From JAZDJP01 sp043803805 (GTDB taxonomy: Bacteria > Planctomycetota > JAZDJP01), in the NCBI GenBank assembly GCA_043803805.1, contig JAZDJP010000019.1:1-8171 (forward strand): a DNA stretch of 8,171 bases, read 5' to 3'. Position numbers and translations under genes: made by a program. Positions 1-5,849 of this stretch are shown here, in pieces. Position 1 is the stretch's first letter, and each line of letters starts with the position of its first letter. The notes beneath the pieces were generated by a model. The model had not been told where the DNA came from. It saw only the letters and a program-made list of their open reading frames with translations, and did not search any database.

Positions 1-177
1 CCCGGCGGTGACGAGAACGATGATTTCGAGATCCCCGGCCCCAAGGGTCTTCCGGGCCACGATCTCGTTCATCCCGAACATCCCGACGAAGAGATTGCTC
101 AACGCGTCGGCGAGAATATGGCCGCGGTAGGTGTACCGGGAGACGACAGGGGGTTGCAGTTCGTCGGTGTCGGGCAT
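1..177 (-). CDS. N-terminus of a putative membrane transporter (MFS-like), partial
   Basis: The minus strand is open from an ATG at 177-175 to the window edge, giving the first 59 residues only. The protein starts MPDTDELQPPVVSRYTYRGH and continues into a hydrophobic stretch (about residues 22-36) and a second one at the very end (about 52-59). A short polar N-terminus, a Tyr/Arg motif and then a helix with Gly and Asn resembles the opening of some major facilitator superfamily proteins. No diagnostic MFS motif falls inside the window, so the family is an inference. There is no good Shine-Dalgarno sequence before the ATG. A TACAAT at 208-213 (minus strand) could be a -10 box, but the matching -35 is poor. 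The gene points the same way as xfp but lies 300 bases beyond it, across a repeat-rich gap, so it probably has its own promoter. Confidence 0.55.
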   Translation of the reverse strand, partial: MPDTDELQPPVVSRYTYRGHILADALSNLFVGMFGMNEIVARKTLGAGDLEIIVLVTAG

Positions 178-249
178 GCAAGACTCGCGTGAAACTCAAA
201 GTTCGGCATTGTACACGGAACGGCGGCGGGGATGCAGGGGAAAACATCC

Positions 250-262
250 GGGGGGGGGGGGG
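250..262 (+). repeat. G13 homopolymer
   Basis: Thirteen consecutive G residues, followed by C and then GGGG (263-267). It lies outside any gene. Such runs can slip during replication and could fold as a G-quadruplex. They are also error-prone in sequencing, so the exact length should be treated with caution. Confidence 0.9.
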
Positions 263-276
263 CGGGGAACGAGAGA

Positions 277-295
277 AGTGCTGAGTGCTGAGCAC
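277..295. repeat. Heptamer array AGTGCTG (2.7 copies)
   Basis: AGTGCTG occurs at 277-283 and 284-290, followed by AGCAC at 291-295. The unit is a rotation of the reverse complement of CACTCAG in the array at 447-470, so the two arrays form inverted outer arms around the palindrome and the other microrepeats. Confidence 0.8.
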
Positions 296-299
296 GAAT

Positions 300-348
300 G
301 AAATTCCGATCCTCCTCCGCTAAAGCTACGGAGGATGATCGGAATTTC
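300..348. repeat. Palindrome with 20-bp arms and 9-nt loop
   Basis: The left arm at 300-319 (starting GAAATTCCGATCC) is the reverse complement of the right arm at 329-348 with one mismatch. The loop is CTAAAGCTA at 320-328. In RNA this would make a long, stable hairpin on either strand. There is no T-run on either side, so it is not a standard intrinsic terminator, although it could protect or end the xfp transcript. The central part (CTCCGCTAAAGCTACGGAG) looks like a dispersed palindromic element that I associate with intergenic regions and chance ORFs in some uncultured bacterial genomes. That association is from memory and unverified. Confidence 0.85.
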
Positions 349-352
349 CTCC

Positions 353-392
353 GACTCCCAGACTCCGAGACTCTCCGACTCGCTGACTCGCG
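353..392. repeat. Octamer array GACTCNNN (5 copies)
   Basis: GACTC begins at 353, 361, 369, 377 and 385, exactly 8 nt apart each time, with three variable bases between cores. The core is kept while the spacer varies, so this is not simple recent slippage of one identical unit. Confidence 0.85.
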
Positions 393-415
393 AACTTTTC
401 CGGTTTTCGGTTTAA

Positions 416-436
416 ATTCGGCATTCGCCATTCGGA
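416..436. repeat. Heptamer array ATTCGNN (3 copies)
   Basis: ATTCG begins at 416, 423 and 430, exactly 7 nt apart, with two variable bases after each core (GC, CC, GA). The last copy runs into the 15-nt direct repeat at 432-446, which also occurs at 339-353 at the end of the palindrome. Confidence 0.8.
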
Positions 437-446
437 ATTTCCTCCG

Positions 447-470
447 CACTCAGCACTCTGTACTCAGCAC
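447..470. repeat. Heptamer array CACTCAG (3.4 copies)
   Basis: CACTCAG (447-453), CACTCTG (454-460), TACTCAG (461-467) and CAC (468-470) follow one another with a strict 7-nt period. The array ends 11 bases before the xfp stop codon. It is the inverted partner of the AGTGCTG array at 277-295. Confidence 0.8.
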
Positions 471-481
471 TTTTCCCCGCT

Positions 482-2836
482 TCACCCTTTCCACTTCCAC
501 TCCCGTATCTCCGGCATGTCCTCGCCGTGCCGCCGGACGTATTCCCGATGTTCCACGAGCCGGTCGCGGACCCACTGCTTGAGATGGGCCCCGCGGGCGC
601 CGAGGCCCGGCACCCGGTCCACCACATCCCCCGCCAAGTGGAACCGGTCCAGATCGTTCATCACCGTCATGTCGAACGGGGTGGTCGTGGTCCCCTCCTC
701 CTTGTAGCCGCGGACGTGAAGGTTGCCGTGGTTGGTCCGGCGGTAGGCCAGACGGTGGATGAGCCAGGGGTAGCCGTGGAAGGCGAATATGACCGGCCGG
801 TCGGTGGTGAACATCTCGTCGAAGTCGCGGTCCGGAAGCCCGTGCGGGTGCTCCCCCGGCGGCTGGAGCGTCATGAGGTCCACCACGTTCACCACCCGGA
901 CCTTGAGCGATGGGATCTTCTCCCGCAGGATGGCCGCCGCGGCGAGCGTCTCGAGGGTGGGGACGTCCCCGCAGCAGGCCATCACCACATCCGGTTCCCC
1001 GTCGCCCTCGGTCCCCGCCCATTCCCAGATGCCGATGCCCGCCGTGCAGTGCCGGATGGCCGCCTCCATGGAAAGCCACTGGGGCGCGGACTGCTTCCCG
1101 GCGACAATCACGTTGACGTAGTGGCGGCTCCGCAAGCAATGATCCGTCACCGACAGCAACGTATTGGCGTCCGGCGGCAGATACACGCGCACCACCTCGG
1201 CCTTCTTGTTCACGACGTGGTCAATGAACCCCGGATCCTGATGGCTGAACCCGTTGTGGTCCTGCCGCCATACGTGGGACGTGAGGAGAATATTCAGCGA
1301 CGCGATGGGCCGCCGCCAGGGGATCCGGCGCGTCACCTTGAGCCACTTGGCGTGCTGGTTGAACATGGAATCCACAATATGGATAAACGCCTCGTAGCAC
1401 GAAAAGAACCCGTGCCGCCCGGTGAGGAGATACCCCTCGAGCCAGCCCTGGCAGAGGTGCTCCGAGAGGACTTCCATGACGCGCCCGTCCGGGGCGACGT
1501 GATCGTCCGTCGGGAGGATTTCCGCGACGGAACGGCGGCGGGTGACCTCGAACACGGCATTCCACCGGTTGGAGGCCGTCTCGTCGGGGCTGAAGACCCG
1601 GAAGTTGTCGGGGTTGGCCGCCAGGACATCCCGGAGAAACACCCCCTGAACCCGTGTCGCCTCCCCCTCGACGGCGCCGGGCGAGGGCACCGCGACGGCG
1701 TAGTCCCGGAAATCGGGCAGACGCAGGTCCCGGAGGAGCGCCCCGCCGTTGGCGCGGGGATTCGCCCCCATCCGCCGGGCGCCTGCCGGTGCAAGCGTGG
1801 CGATATCGGCCGTCACGCGCCCGTTCGCGTCGAACAACTCCTCCGGACGATAATGCTTCATCCAAGACTCGAGCGCGCGCAATTCCTCCGCGCTCTCCCG
1901 CGGGTGGGCGAGCGGCACCTGATGGGAACGGAACGAGCCCTCGACGGGCTTTCCGCCGACGACCTTCGGCCCCGTCCAGCCCTTCGGGGTCACCAGGACA
2001 ATCATCGGCCATATCGGCCGGCGGGAGAATCCGTTGGCGCGGGCGTCCGCCTGGACCCGCCGGATCTCCTCCGCGGCGTTGTCCATCGCGGCGGCCATGG
2101 CCGGATGCATGACCGCGGGATCGTCCCCCTCGACGAAAACGGGGGCGTAGCCGCATCCCCGGAAGAACGCCTCGACCTCGGCCCGGCTCATCCGGGCGAA
2201 GACCGTGGGCCCGGCGATCTTGTAGCCATTGAGATGAAGGACCGGCAGAACCGCGCCGTCCGTGGCCGGATTCAGAAATTTGTTGGAATGCCAGCTCGCG
2301 GCCAGAGGCCCCGTTTCCGCCTCCCCGTCCCCCACCACGCAGCAGACGAAAAGATCCGGGTTGTCGAGAACGGCCCCGTAGGCGTGGGCGAGGGCGTAGC
2401 CGAGTTCCCCCCCCTCGTGAATGGAGCCGGGGGTTTCCGGGGCGACGTGGCTGGGGATGCCGCCGGGAAAGGAAAACTGGGTGAAGAGCCGTTTCATCCC
2501 CTCCGCGTCCGGCGTGACGTCCGGGTAAATCTCGCCGTACGTCCCCTCGAGATACGTGTTCGCCACCACCGCCGGCCCGCCGTGCCCGGGCCCCGCGATG
2601 AAGATGGCATCGAGGTCATATTTCCGAATGACCCGGTTCATGTGGACGTAGATGAAATTCAGCCCCGGCGTCGTTCCCCAATGGCCCAGGAGCCGCGGCT
2701 TGACGTGCTCCGCCTTCAGCGGTTCACGCAGGAGCGGGTTGTCGAAAAGATAGATCTGGCCCACCGAGAGGTAATTCGCCGCGCGCCACCAGGCGTCCAT
2801 GCGGCGGAGTTCGTCGGAAGCAGGCGATGAAGGCAT
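482..2836 (-). CDS. xfp: Phosphoketolase (xylulose-5-P / fructose-6-P)
   Basis: This cytosolic thiamine-diphosphate enzyme cleaves xylulose-5-phosphate or fructose-6-phosphate with phosphate. It yields acetyl-phosphate plus glyceraldehyde-3-P or erythrose-4-P. The 784-residue product is full length for the family. In order it shows ANYLSVGQIYL near residue 20, GHWGTTPG (His52), GPGHGG (His85), PSHVAPETPGS (His130), the signature EGGELGY at 141-147, the TPP motif GDGEAETG at 169-176 within a good match to the second family signature, RSHQVP (His305), SPDE (419), GRHGFFSCYEAF with the catalytic Glu at 482, FSHQDPGF (His532) and EEGTTTTPFDM near 713. All the His and Glu residues I know to be catalytic in the family are present. 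I chose the ATG at 2836 because GGAGG lies 5 nt upstream. A GTG at 2860 would add 8 residues but has no such site. The gene is last in the minus-strand group, 51 nt after cbiO. No acetate kinase gene is adjacent. Substrate preference cannot be read from the sequence. Confidence 0.97.
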   Translation of the reverse strand: MPSSPASDELRRMDAWWRAANYLSVGQIYLFDNPLLREPLKAEHVKPRLLGHWGTTPGLNFIYVHMNRVIRKYDLDAIFIAGPGHGGPAVVANTYLEGTYGEIYPDVTPDAEGMKRLFTQFSFPGGIPSHVAPETPGSIHEGGELGYALAHAYGAVLDNPDLFVCCVVGDGEAETGPLAASWHSNKFLNPATDGAVLPVLHLNGYKIAGPTVFARMSRAEVEAFFRGCGYAPVFVEGDDPAVMHPAMAAAMDNAAEEIRRVQADARANGFSRRPIWPMIVLVTPKGWTGPKVVGGKPVEGSFRSHQVPLAHPRESAEELRALESWMKHYRPEELFDANGRVTADIATLAPAGARRMGANPRANGGALLRDLRLPDFRDYAVAVPSPGAVEGEATRVQGVFLRDVLAANPDNFRVFSPDETASNRWNAVFEVTRRRSVAEILPTDDHVAPDGRVMEVLSEHLCQGWLEGYLLTGRHGFFSCYEAFIHIVDSMFNQHAKWLKVTRRIPWRRPIASLNILLTSHVWRQDHNGFSHQDPGFIDHVVNKKAEVVRVYLPPDANTLLSVTDHCLRSRHYVNVIVAGKQSAPQWLSMEAAIRHCTAGIGIWEWAGTEGDGEPDVVMACCGDVPTLETLAAAAILREKIPSLKVRVVNVVDLMTLQPPGEHPHGLPDRDFDEMFTTDRPVIFAFHGYPWLIHRLAYRRTNHGNLHVRGYKEEGTTTTPFDMTVMNDLDRFHLAGDVVDRVPGLGARGAHLKQWVRDRLVEHREYVRRHGEDMPEIREWKWKG

Positions 2837-2841
2837 GACGT

Positions 2842-2848
2842 CCTCCCC
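2842..2848 (-). promoter_or_regulatory. Ribosome binding site deciding the xfp start
   Basis: On the minus strand GGGGAGG lies 5 nt before the ATG at 2836. It falls inside the longer open frame that begins with GTG at 2860, which argues for the shorter 784-residue protein. Confidence 0.75.
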
Positions 2849-2867
2849 AATGAAAATCACCTCTACG

Positions 2868-2885
2868 AAAAACCGGAACCGCCGG
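2868..2885 (-). terminator. Possible weak intrinsic terminator or attenuator after cbiO
   Basis: On the minus strand CCGG (2885-2882), a 5-nt loop and CCGG (2876-2873) are followed at once by five T residues (2872-2868). It lies just past the cbiO stop codon. The stem is only 4 bp, so any termination would be partial. If real, it would lower xfp expression relative to the metal transporter genes. Confidence 0.3.
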
Positions 2886-2887
2886 GG

Positions 2888-3589
2888 TCAGGCCTCCAGC
2901 CCGTGTTTCCCGAGGAGCATCCGATCGGCCCGAAGCGCCTCCATTGTCCCGTCGAAGACAATCCGTCCCTCGTCGAGAATCATCCCCCGCCGGAACGCCG
3001 CCGGCACGACGGAGATGTCGTGGGCCGTGAGAAGGATAACGCAGGGAAGTCCTTCGAGAATGTCCGCCAGTCGCCGACGCCCCCGGGCATCAAGGTCCGC
3101 CATGGGCTCGTCGAGGATCAGGATCTCCGGCCGCATGGCGAGGACCGCGGCGATGGCGGCGATTTTTTTCTGGCCGGCCGAGAGGTGGTGCGGGGCCTTC
3201 TTCTCCATTCCCGCAAGCCCCAGCCGTCCCAGGATGTCCGCCACCCGCGCGCGAACCTCGCCCTCGGGCAGTCCCTGGTTCACGGGGCCGAAGGCGACGT
3301 CGTCGAAAATCGTCGGCATGAACAACTGGTCGTCGGGGTCCTGGAAAACCACCCCGACCCCCCGCCGGGGCGAATGCGCCGCGCCGGAGGCCTCCCCCGG
3401 CGCCAGGACCGACCCGCCCGCGGGAAGAAATCCCCCCAGCGCCAGGACAAGTGTGGACTTCCCGGCCCCGTTCGGCCCGACCAGGGCGGCGCGCTCCCCC
3501 GCCGCCAGGGAGAATCCCACATCCCGAAGGGCCGGCGTCCCGTCGGGATAGGCGTACGAAAGCCCGCGGATGTCAAGCAATGCCGGCAA
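2888..3589 (-). CDS. cbiO: ECF cobalt/nickel transporter ATPase CbiO
   Basis: This is the cytoplasmic ATP-binding subunit that powers metal uptake together with CbiQ and CbiM. The 233-residue product has a complete ABC domain: Walker A GPNGAGKST (38-46), Q-loop VFQDPDDQLF (81-90), signature LSAGQKK (136-142), Walker B ILILDE (156-161), D-loop ADLD (164-167) and H-loop His190. The Q-loop form FQDPDDQLF is typical of ECF-type ATPases. The signature has Ala in place of the usual second Gly, a mild variant. Translation appears to start at a TTG (3589-3587). GAGG lies 7 nt before it, and the beginning LPALLDIRGLSYAYPDG aligns well with the family N-terminus. The start lies inside the end of cbiQ (17-nt overlap), so translation is probably coupled. 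With a single ATPase gene present, the ATPase is expected to act as a homodimer. Confidence 0.94.
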   Translation of the reverse strand: MPALLDIRGLSYAYPDGTPALRDVGFSLAAGERAALVGPNGAGKSTLVLALGGFLPAGGSVLAPGEASGAAHSPRRGVGVVFQDPDDQLFMPTIFDDVAFGPVNQGLPEGEVRARVADILGRLGLAGMEKKAPHHLSAGQKKIAAIAAVLAMRPEILILDEPMADLDARGRRRLADILEGLPCVILLTAHDISVVPAAFRRGMILDEGRIVFDGTMEALRADRMLLGKHGLEA

Positions 3590-4346
3590 GACTGAACCTC
3601 ACCAGGATGACAAACCCCAACGCCCCCGCCGTGAACACGGCATCCCGCCAGCCGAAGGCGGACGGCGCGAGCACACGCACCTCCCCGTCGAACCCCCGGG
3701 CCGCCATGGCCAGATGGATCCTCTGGCCGCGTTCGATGGTCCGGAGCAGAAGCGAGGCCGTCACGCCCCCCCACATCCGGAGCCGGCCGCGCACGGCCCT
3801 CCCGGGATAACCGCGCCCCCGGGCCGCCCGGCGCATCCGCATCGCCTCGTCGGCAAGGACGAAAATATACCGATAGACGAAAGCCAGTTGCAGGATGAAC
3901 GGCCGGGGCAGGCCGAGGGACCGGAGCCCCTTGAGCAAATCCCCGAATTTCGTCGTCGAGACGACCGCCATCACCGCCGCGCCGGCAAGAATGTATTTCA
4001 GGAGAATGCCGGCGCCGGAAATCCATCCCCGGCGGAGAACGAACTCCCCCCCGCCGAACCGGACCGCGACCGGCGTCGCGTCGTACAGCGGATTGAGCAA
4101 CGCCATCATCAGCACAAAAGGCGCGCCCCACGCGAGACGGCCCAGGACGAACCGTCCGGGGACGCCCCCGAAAACGATCATCCCGAAAGGGAAAATCACG
4201 AAGGGAAGGAGGCCGCCGGCGGCATACCGTCCCGCGGACACCACCGCCACCGTGAACGCGAGCGCCGCAACGAGCTTCGCCCGCGGGTCGAGGCGATGAA
4301 CGGGGCTGTCCCCGTCCGCATAGTGGTCAAGATAGGCGTGGTGCAT
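3573..4346 (-). CDS. cbiQ: ECF cobalt/nickel transporter transmembrane subunit CbiQ
   Basis: The 257-residue integral membrane protein is the T-component that couples ATP hydrolysis by CbiO to the metal-binding subunit CbiM. It begins with the family motif HRLDPRAKL (17-25). Hydrophobic helices lie at about 26-38, 44-60, 73-88, 110-129 and 235-252. Two Ala-Arg-Gly coupling helices are visible: DEAMRMRRAARGRGY (166-180), and ERGQRIHLAMAARGFDG (205-221), which closely matches the family. The ATG at 4346 overlaps the end of cbiM by 20 nt and lacks a strong Shine-Dalgarno sequence, which suggests translational coupling. The cbiM-cbiQ-cbiO order is the classical one for this transporter. Confidence 0.94.
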   Translation of the reverse strand: MHHAYLDHYADGDSPVHRLDPRAKLVAALAFTVAVVSAGRYAAGGLLPFVIFPFGMIVFGGVPGRFVLGRLAWGAPFVLMMALLNPLYDATPVAVRFGGGEFVLRRGWISGAGILLKYILAGAAVMAVVSTTKFGDLLKGLRSLGLPRPFILQLAFVYRYIFVLADEAMRMRRAARGRGYPGRAVRGRLRMWGGVTASLLLRTIERGQRIHLAMAARGFDGEVRVLAPSAFGWRDAVFTAGALGFVILVRFSLAGIA

Positions 4347-5292
4347 GAGGCGATTTTCGCCGGAGGAACCGGGAGATGATCCAGACGACCGCGAGAGTCA
4401 CCGCCGTGCCGATGAGCCCCGCCGCCGGGGTGAGCCAGACGCCGGAGCGCCCCGGAAGGGTGTAGTCCGGGAAGAGGGCGATTGCCGCCTGAACGCCGTC
4501 CGCGGGAGACGGCGCGGGCCGGACGCCGAGGTGCTCCAGGGTGCGTTCCAGACCGTCCGGGAGGGAACTCGCCACCAGCGACAGAAACCCCGCCACGACG
4601 GCCGCCGCCGCCGCGAGGGACGCCGTCACGGCCCGCAAAGACACCCGTCCGGCGCCGTCAAGACCCGCGAGGTCCGGCCTCATCCGCGCAAGCGATCCGA
4701 CCACGGCAAACGTGAGAATCCCCTCCCCGAAGGCGATAAGGACATGAATTCCCGCGATGAACCAGAGAAGTGTCCGGAGCGGGGCGTCGCTCACGCCGGA
4801 AATGGATATTTCAAGGGCCGCCAGAACCGCTCCGAGGGGAACCGTGACAAGGCACGCGAGGGACATCCCGAGCCAGGCCCGCGAGGGCGTCGCCCGGCCG
4901 GCCGGGACGATCCGGTCATACATCCATCGGCCGCCGTAACACGGCAGAAGCCCCATATTCAGGATGTTGCACCCGAGCGCGAGAATTCCCCCGTCCTGGA
5001 AAATCAGGCATTGGATGACCAGAATGGACGCCATGGCGAGAAAGGCCGCGTCCGCGCCGAGAAGCACCGCCAGGAGGATGCTCCCGACAAGATGGCCGCT
5101 CGCCCCGAACCCGACGGGGAAATTGACCATCTGGGCGGCGAAGACGAACGCCCCGAGAACCCCCATGAGCGGAACTTTCGCGGGTTCCGCCGTCCGCCGC
5201 AACCGGCGCGCGGCGAGCGCCACCGCCCCGATGGCCACCGCGCCGGAGACGGCCGCCACGGGCACCGAGAGAACCTCATTGCCCAGATGCAT
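4327..5292 (-). CDS. cbiM: Cobalt/nickel substrate-binding subunit CbiM with C-terminal PDGLE domain
   Basis: This inner-membrane S-component captures Co2+ or Ni2+ for import. The 321-residue product starts MHLGNEVLS. In this family the N-terminal Met-His becomes a metal ligand, so the start at 5292 matters; GGAGG lies 6 nt upstream of it. Further hallmarks are MVNFPV (55-60), GASGHLVG with His67, FQDGGILALGCNILNMG (98-114), GGRWMYDR (120-127) and GIHVLIAFGEGILT (181-194). His2 and His67 sit at the positions that bind Ni in a structurally studied NikM homologue. After residue 220 comes a helix, then LPDGLERTLEHLG (244-256) and a final helix (about 288-309). This is the PDGLE module, which replaces a separate CbiN/NikN subunit. 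The gene starts 23 nt after lspA, leaving no room for a cobalamin or NiCo riboswitch. Cobalt versus nickel cannot be decided. Confidence 0.94.
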   Translation of the reverse strand: MHLGNEVLSVPVAAVSGAVAIGAVALAARRLRRTAEPAKVPLMGVLGAFVFAAQMVNFPVGFGASGHLVGSILLAVLLGADAAFLAMASILVIQCLIFQDGGILALGCNILNMGLLPCYGGRWMYDRIVPAGRATPSRAWLGMSLACLVTVPLGAVLAALEISISGVSDAPLRTLLWFIAGIHVLIAFGEGILTFAVVGSLARMRPDLAGLDGAGRVSLRAVTASLAAAAAVVAGFLSLVASSLPDGLERTLEHLGVRPAPSPADGVQAAIALFPDYTLPGRSGVWLTPAAGLIGTAVTLAVVWIISRFLRRKSPHAPRLS

Positions 5293-5315
5293 GTTTTCCC
5301 TCCGGAAATGACGGC

Positions 5316-5849
5316 TTATCCTTCCGGCGATCCCTCCGCCGGCGGCCCGGTCGGGGCGGGTTCGGATTTCACGCCCCATGTGCCCGCGATGTAAATGGCC
5401 AGCCCCACGCAGATCAGGGAGTCGGCAATGTTGAAGACCGGCCAATGGTAGCGTTCGCCGACATGGCAGTCAATGAAGTCGCGGACGCAGCCGAAGGCGA
5501 TCCGATCGATCAGGTTCCCGAACGCCCCCGCGAGGATGAGGGCCAGAGACGCCCCGAGCCACCTCCCCCGGGGCGGGGCGATGTAGCGGAGATACAGGAT
5601 GAACGCGAGGGCCGCAAACGACAACCCGACGAAGAACGTATTGTATCCCCGGAGATTTCCCCAGAACGTCCCCGTATTCGTGATGTAGGTGAATCGCAGG
5701 AAACCCGGGAGGATCGTGACGTACCCGTTGAGTTCAAGCGAACCGGCAACGGCGAACTTGGAGACCTGGTCGAGGAGAACCCCGGCGATGACGGCGACCC
5801 AAAAGGCTAATTCGCGGGCCCCTCGCCGCCCTCCTCCTTGCGCTTGCAC
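5316..5849 (-). CDS. lspA: Lipoprotein signal peptidase (signal peptidase II)
   Basis: LspA is an inner-membrane aspartyl protease that removes the signal peptide from diacylglyceryl-modified prolipoproteins. It shows LDQVSKFAV after a first helix, ITNTGTFWG (a variant of the usual NTGxxFG), GNLIDRI with catalytic Asp115, and FNIADSLI with catalytic Asp143 (177-residue numbering). Four hydrophobic helices fit the family. The C-terminus adds a short Pro/Glu/Gly-rich tail. The start is unclear. I give the GTG at 5849-5847, which yields a normal length of 177 and overlaps the upstream gene by 43 nt. An ATG at 5912 would give 198 residues and a 106-nt overlap with no properly spaced Shine-Dalgarno. 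No ATG, GTG or TTG lies nearer the first helix, although purine-rich AAGGAGGAGG and GAGGGG stretches occur just before it. Translation is probably coupled to the gene upstream. Confidence 0.93.
   Translation of the reverse strand: MQAQGGGRRGARELAFWVAVIAGVLLDQVSKFAVAGSLELNGYVTILPGFLRFTYITNTGTFWGNLRGYNTFFVGLSFAALAFILYLRYIAPPRGRWLGASLALILAGAFGNLIDRIAFGCVRDFIDCHVGERYHWPVFNIADSLICVGLAIYIAGTWGVKSEPAPTGPPAEGSPEG

Larger units (their letters stand above)
178..481. other. Repeat-rich intergenic region between xfp and the transporter gene
   Basis: This 304-base gap contains no convincing gene. Short open frames crossing it are rich in Ser, Arg and Pro and come from translated repeats. From left to right it holds a possible promoter region for the leftmost gene (178-240), a G13 run, a tandem AGTGCTG array, a 20-bp-arm palindrome, a GACTC array with 8-nt period, an ATTCG array with 7-nt period, and a CACTCAG-type array that is the reverse complement of the first one. 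A 15-nt direct repeat also occurs at 339-353 and 432-446. No intrinsic terminator with a clear T-run is visible downstream of xfp. Confidence 0.8.

Noticed and set aside
277..470. CRISPR array
   Set aside because: Units are 7-8 nt with 2-3 nt variable parts, far below CRISPR repeat and spacer lengths, and no cas genes are present.
99..582. Short ORFs on both strands across the repeat region (such as 298-582 plus and 99-449 minus)
   Set aside because: They are built from the palindrome and microrepeats (Ser/Arg/Phe-rich) and overlap real gene ends. There is no ribosome binding site and no family resemblance.
527..2830. A 767-codon plus-strand open frame covering nearly all of xfp
   Set aside because: It is antisense to an unmistakable phosphoketolase. 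Its translation is Arg/Pro/Gly/His-rich without any family motif, as expected for a GC-rich shadow frame. The similar plus-strand frames over cbiO, cbiQ, cbiM and lspA were rejected for the same reason.
5293..5315. Cobalamin or nickel/cobalt riboswitch before cbiM
   Set aside because: The gap is only 23 nt and holds little besides the ribosome binding site.
5293..5445. Longer N-terminus for CbiM starting inside lspA
   Set aside because: The extra 51 residues are unlike the family, whereas MHLGNEVLS at 5292 is the expected metal-binding N-terminus and has a well-placed GGAGG.
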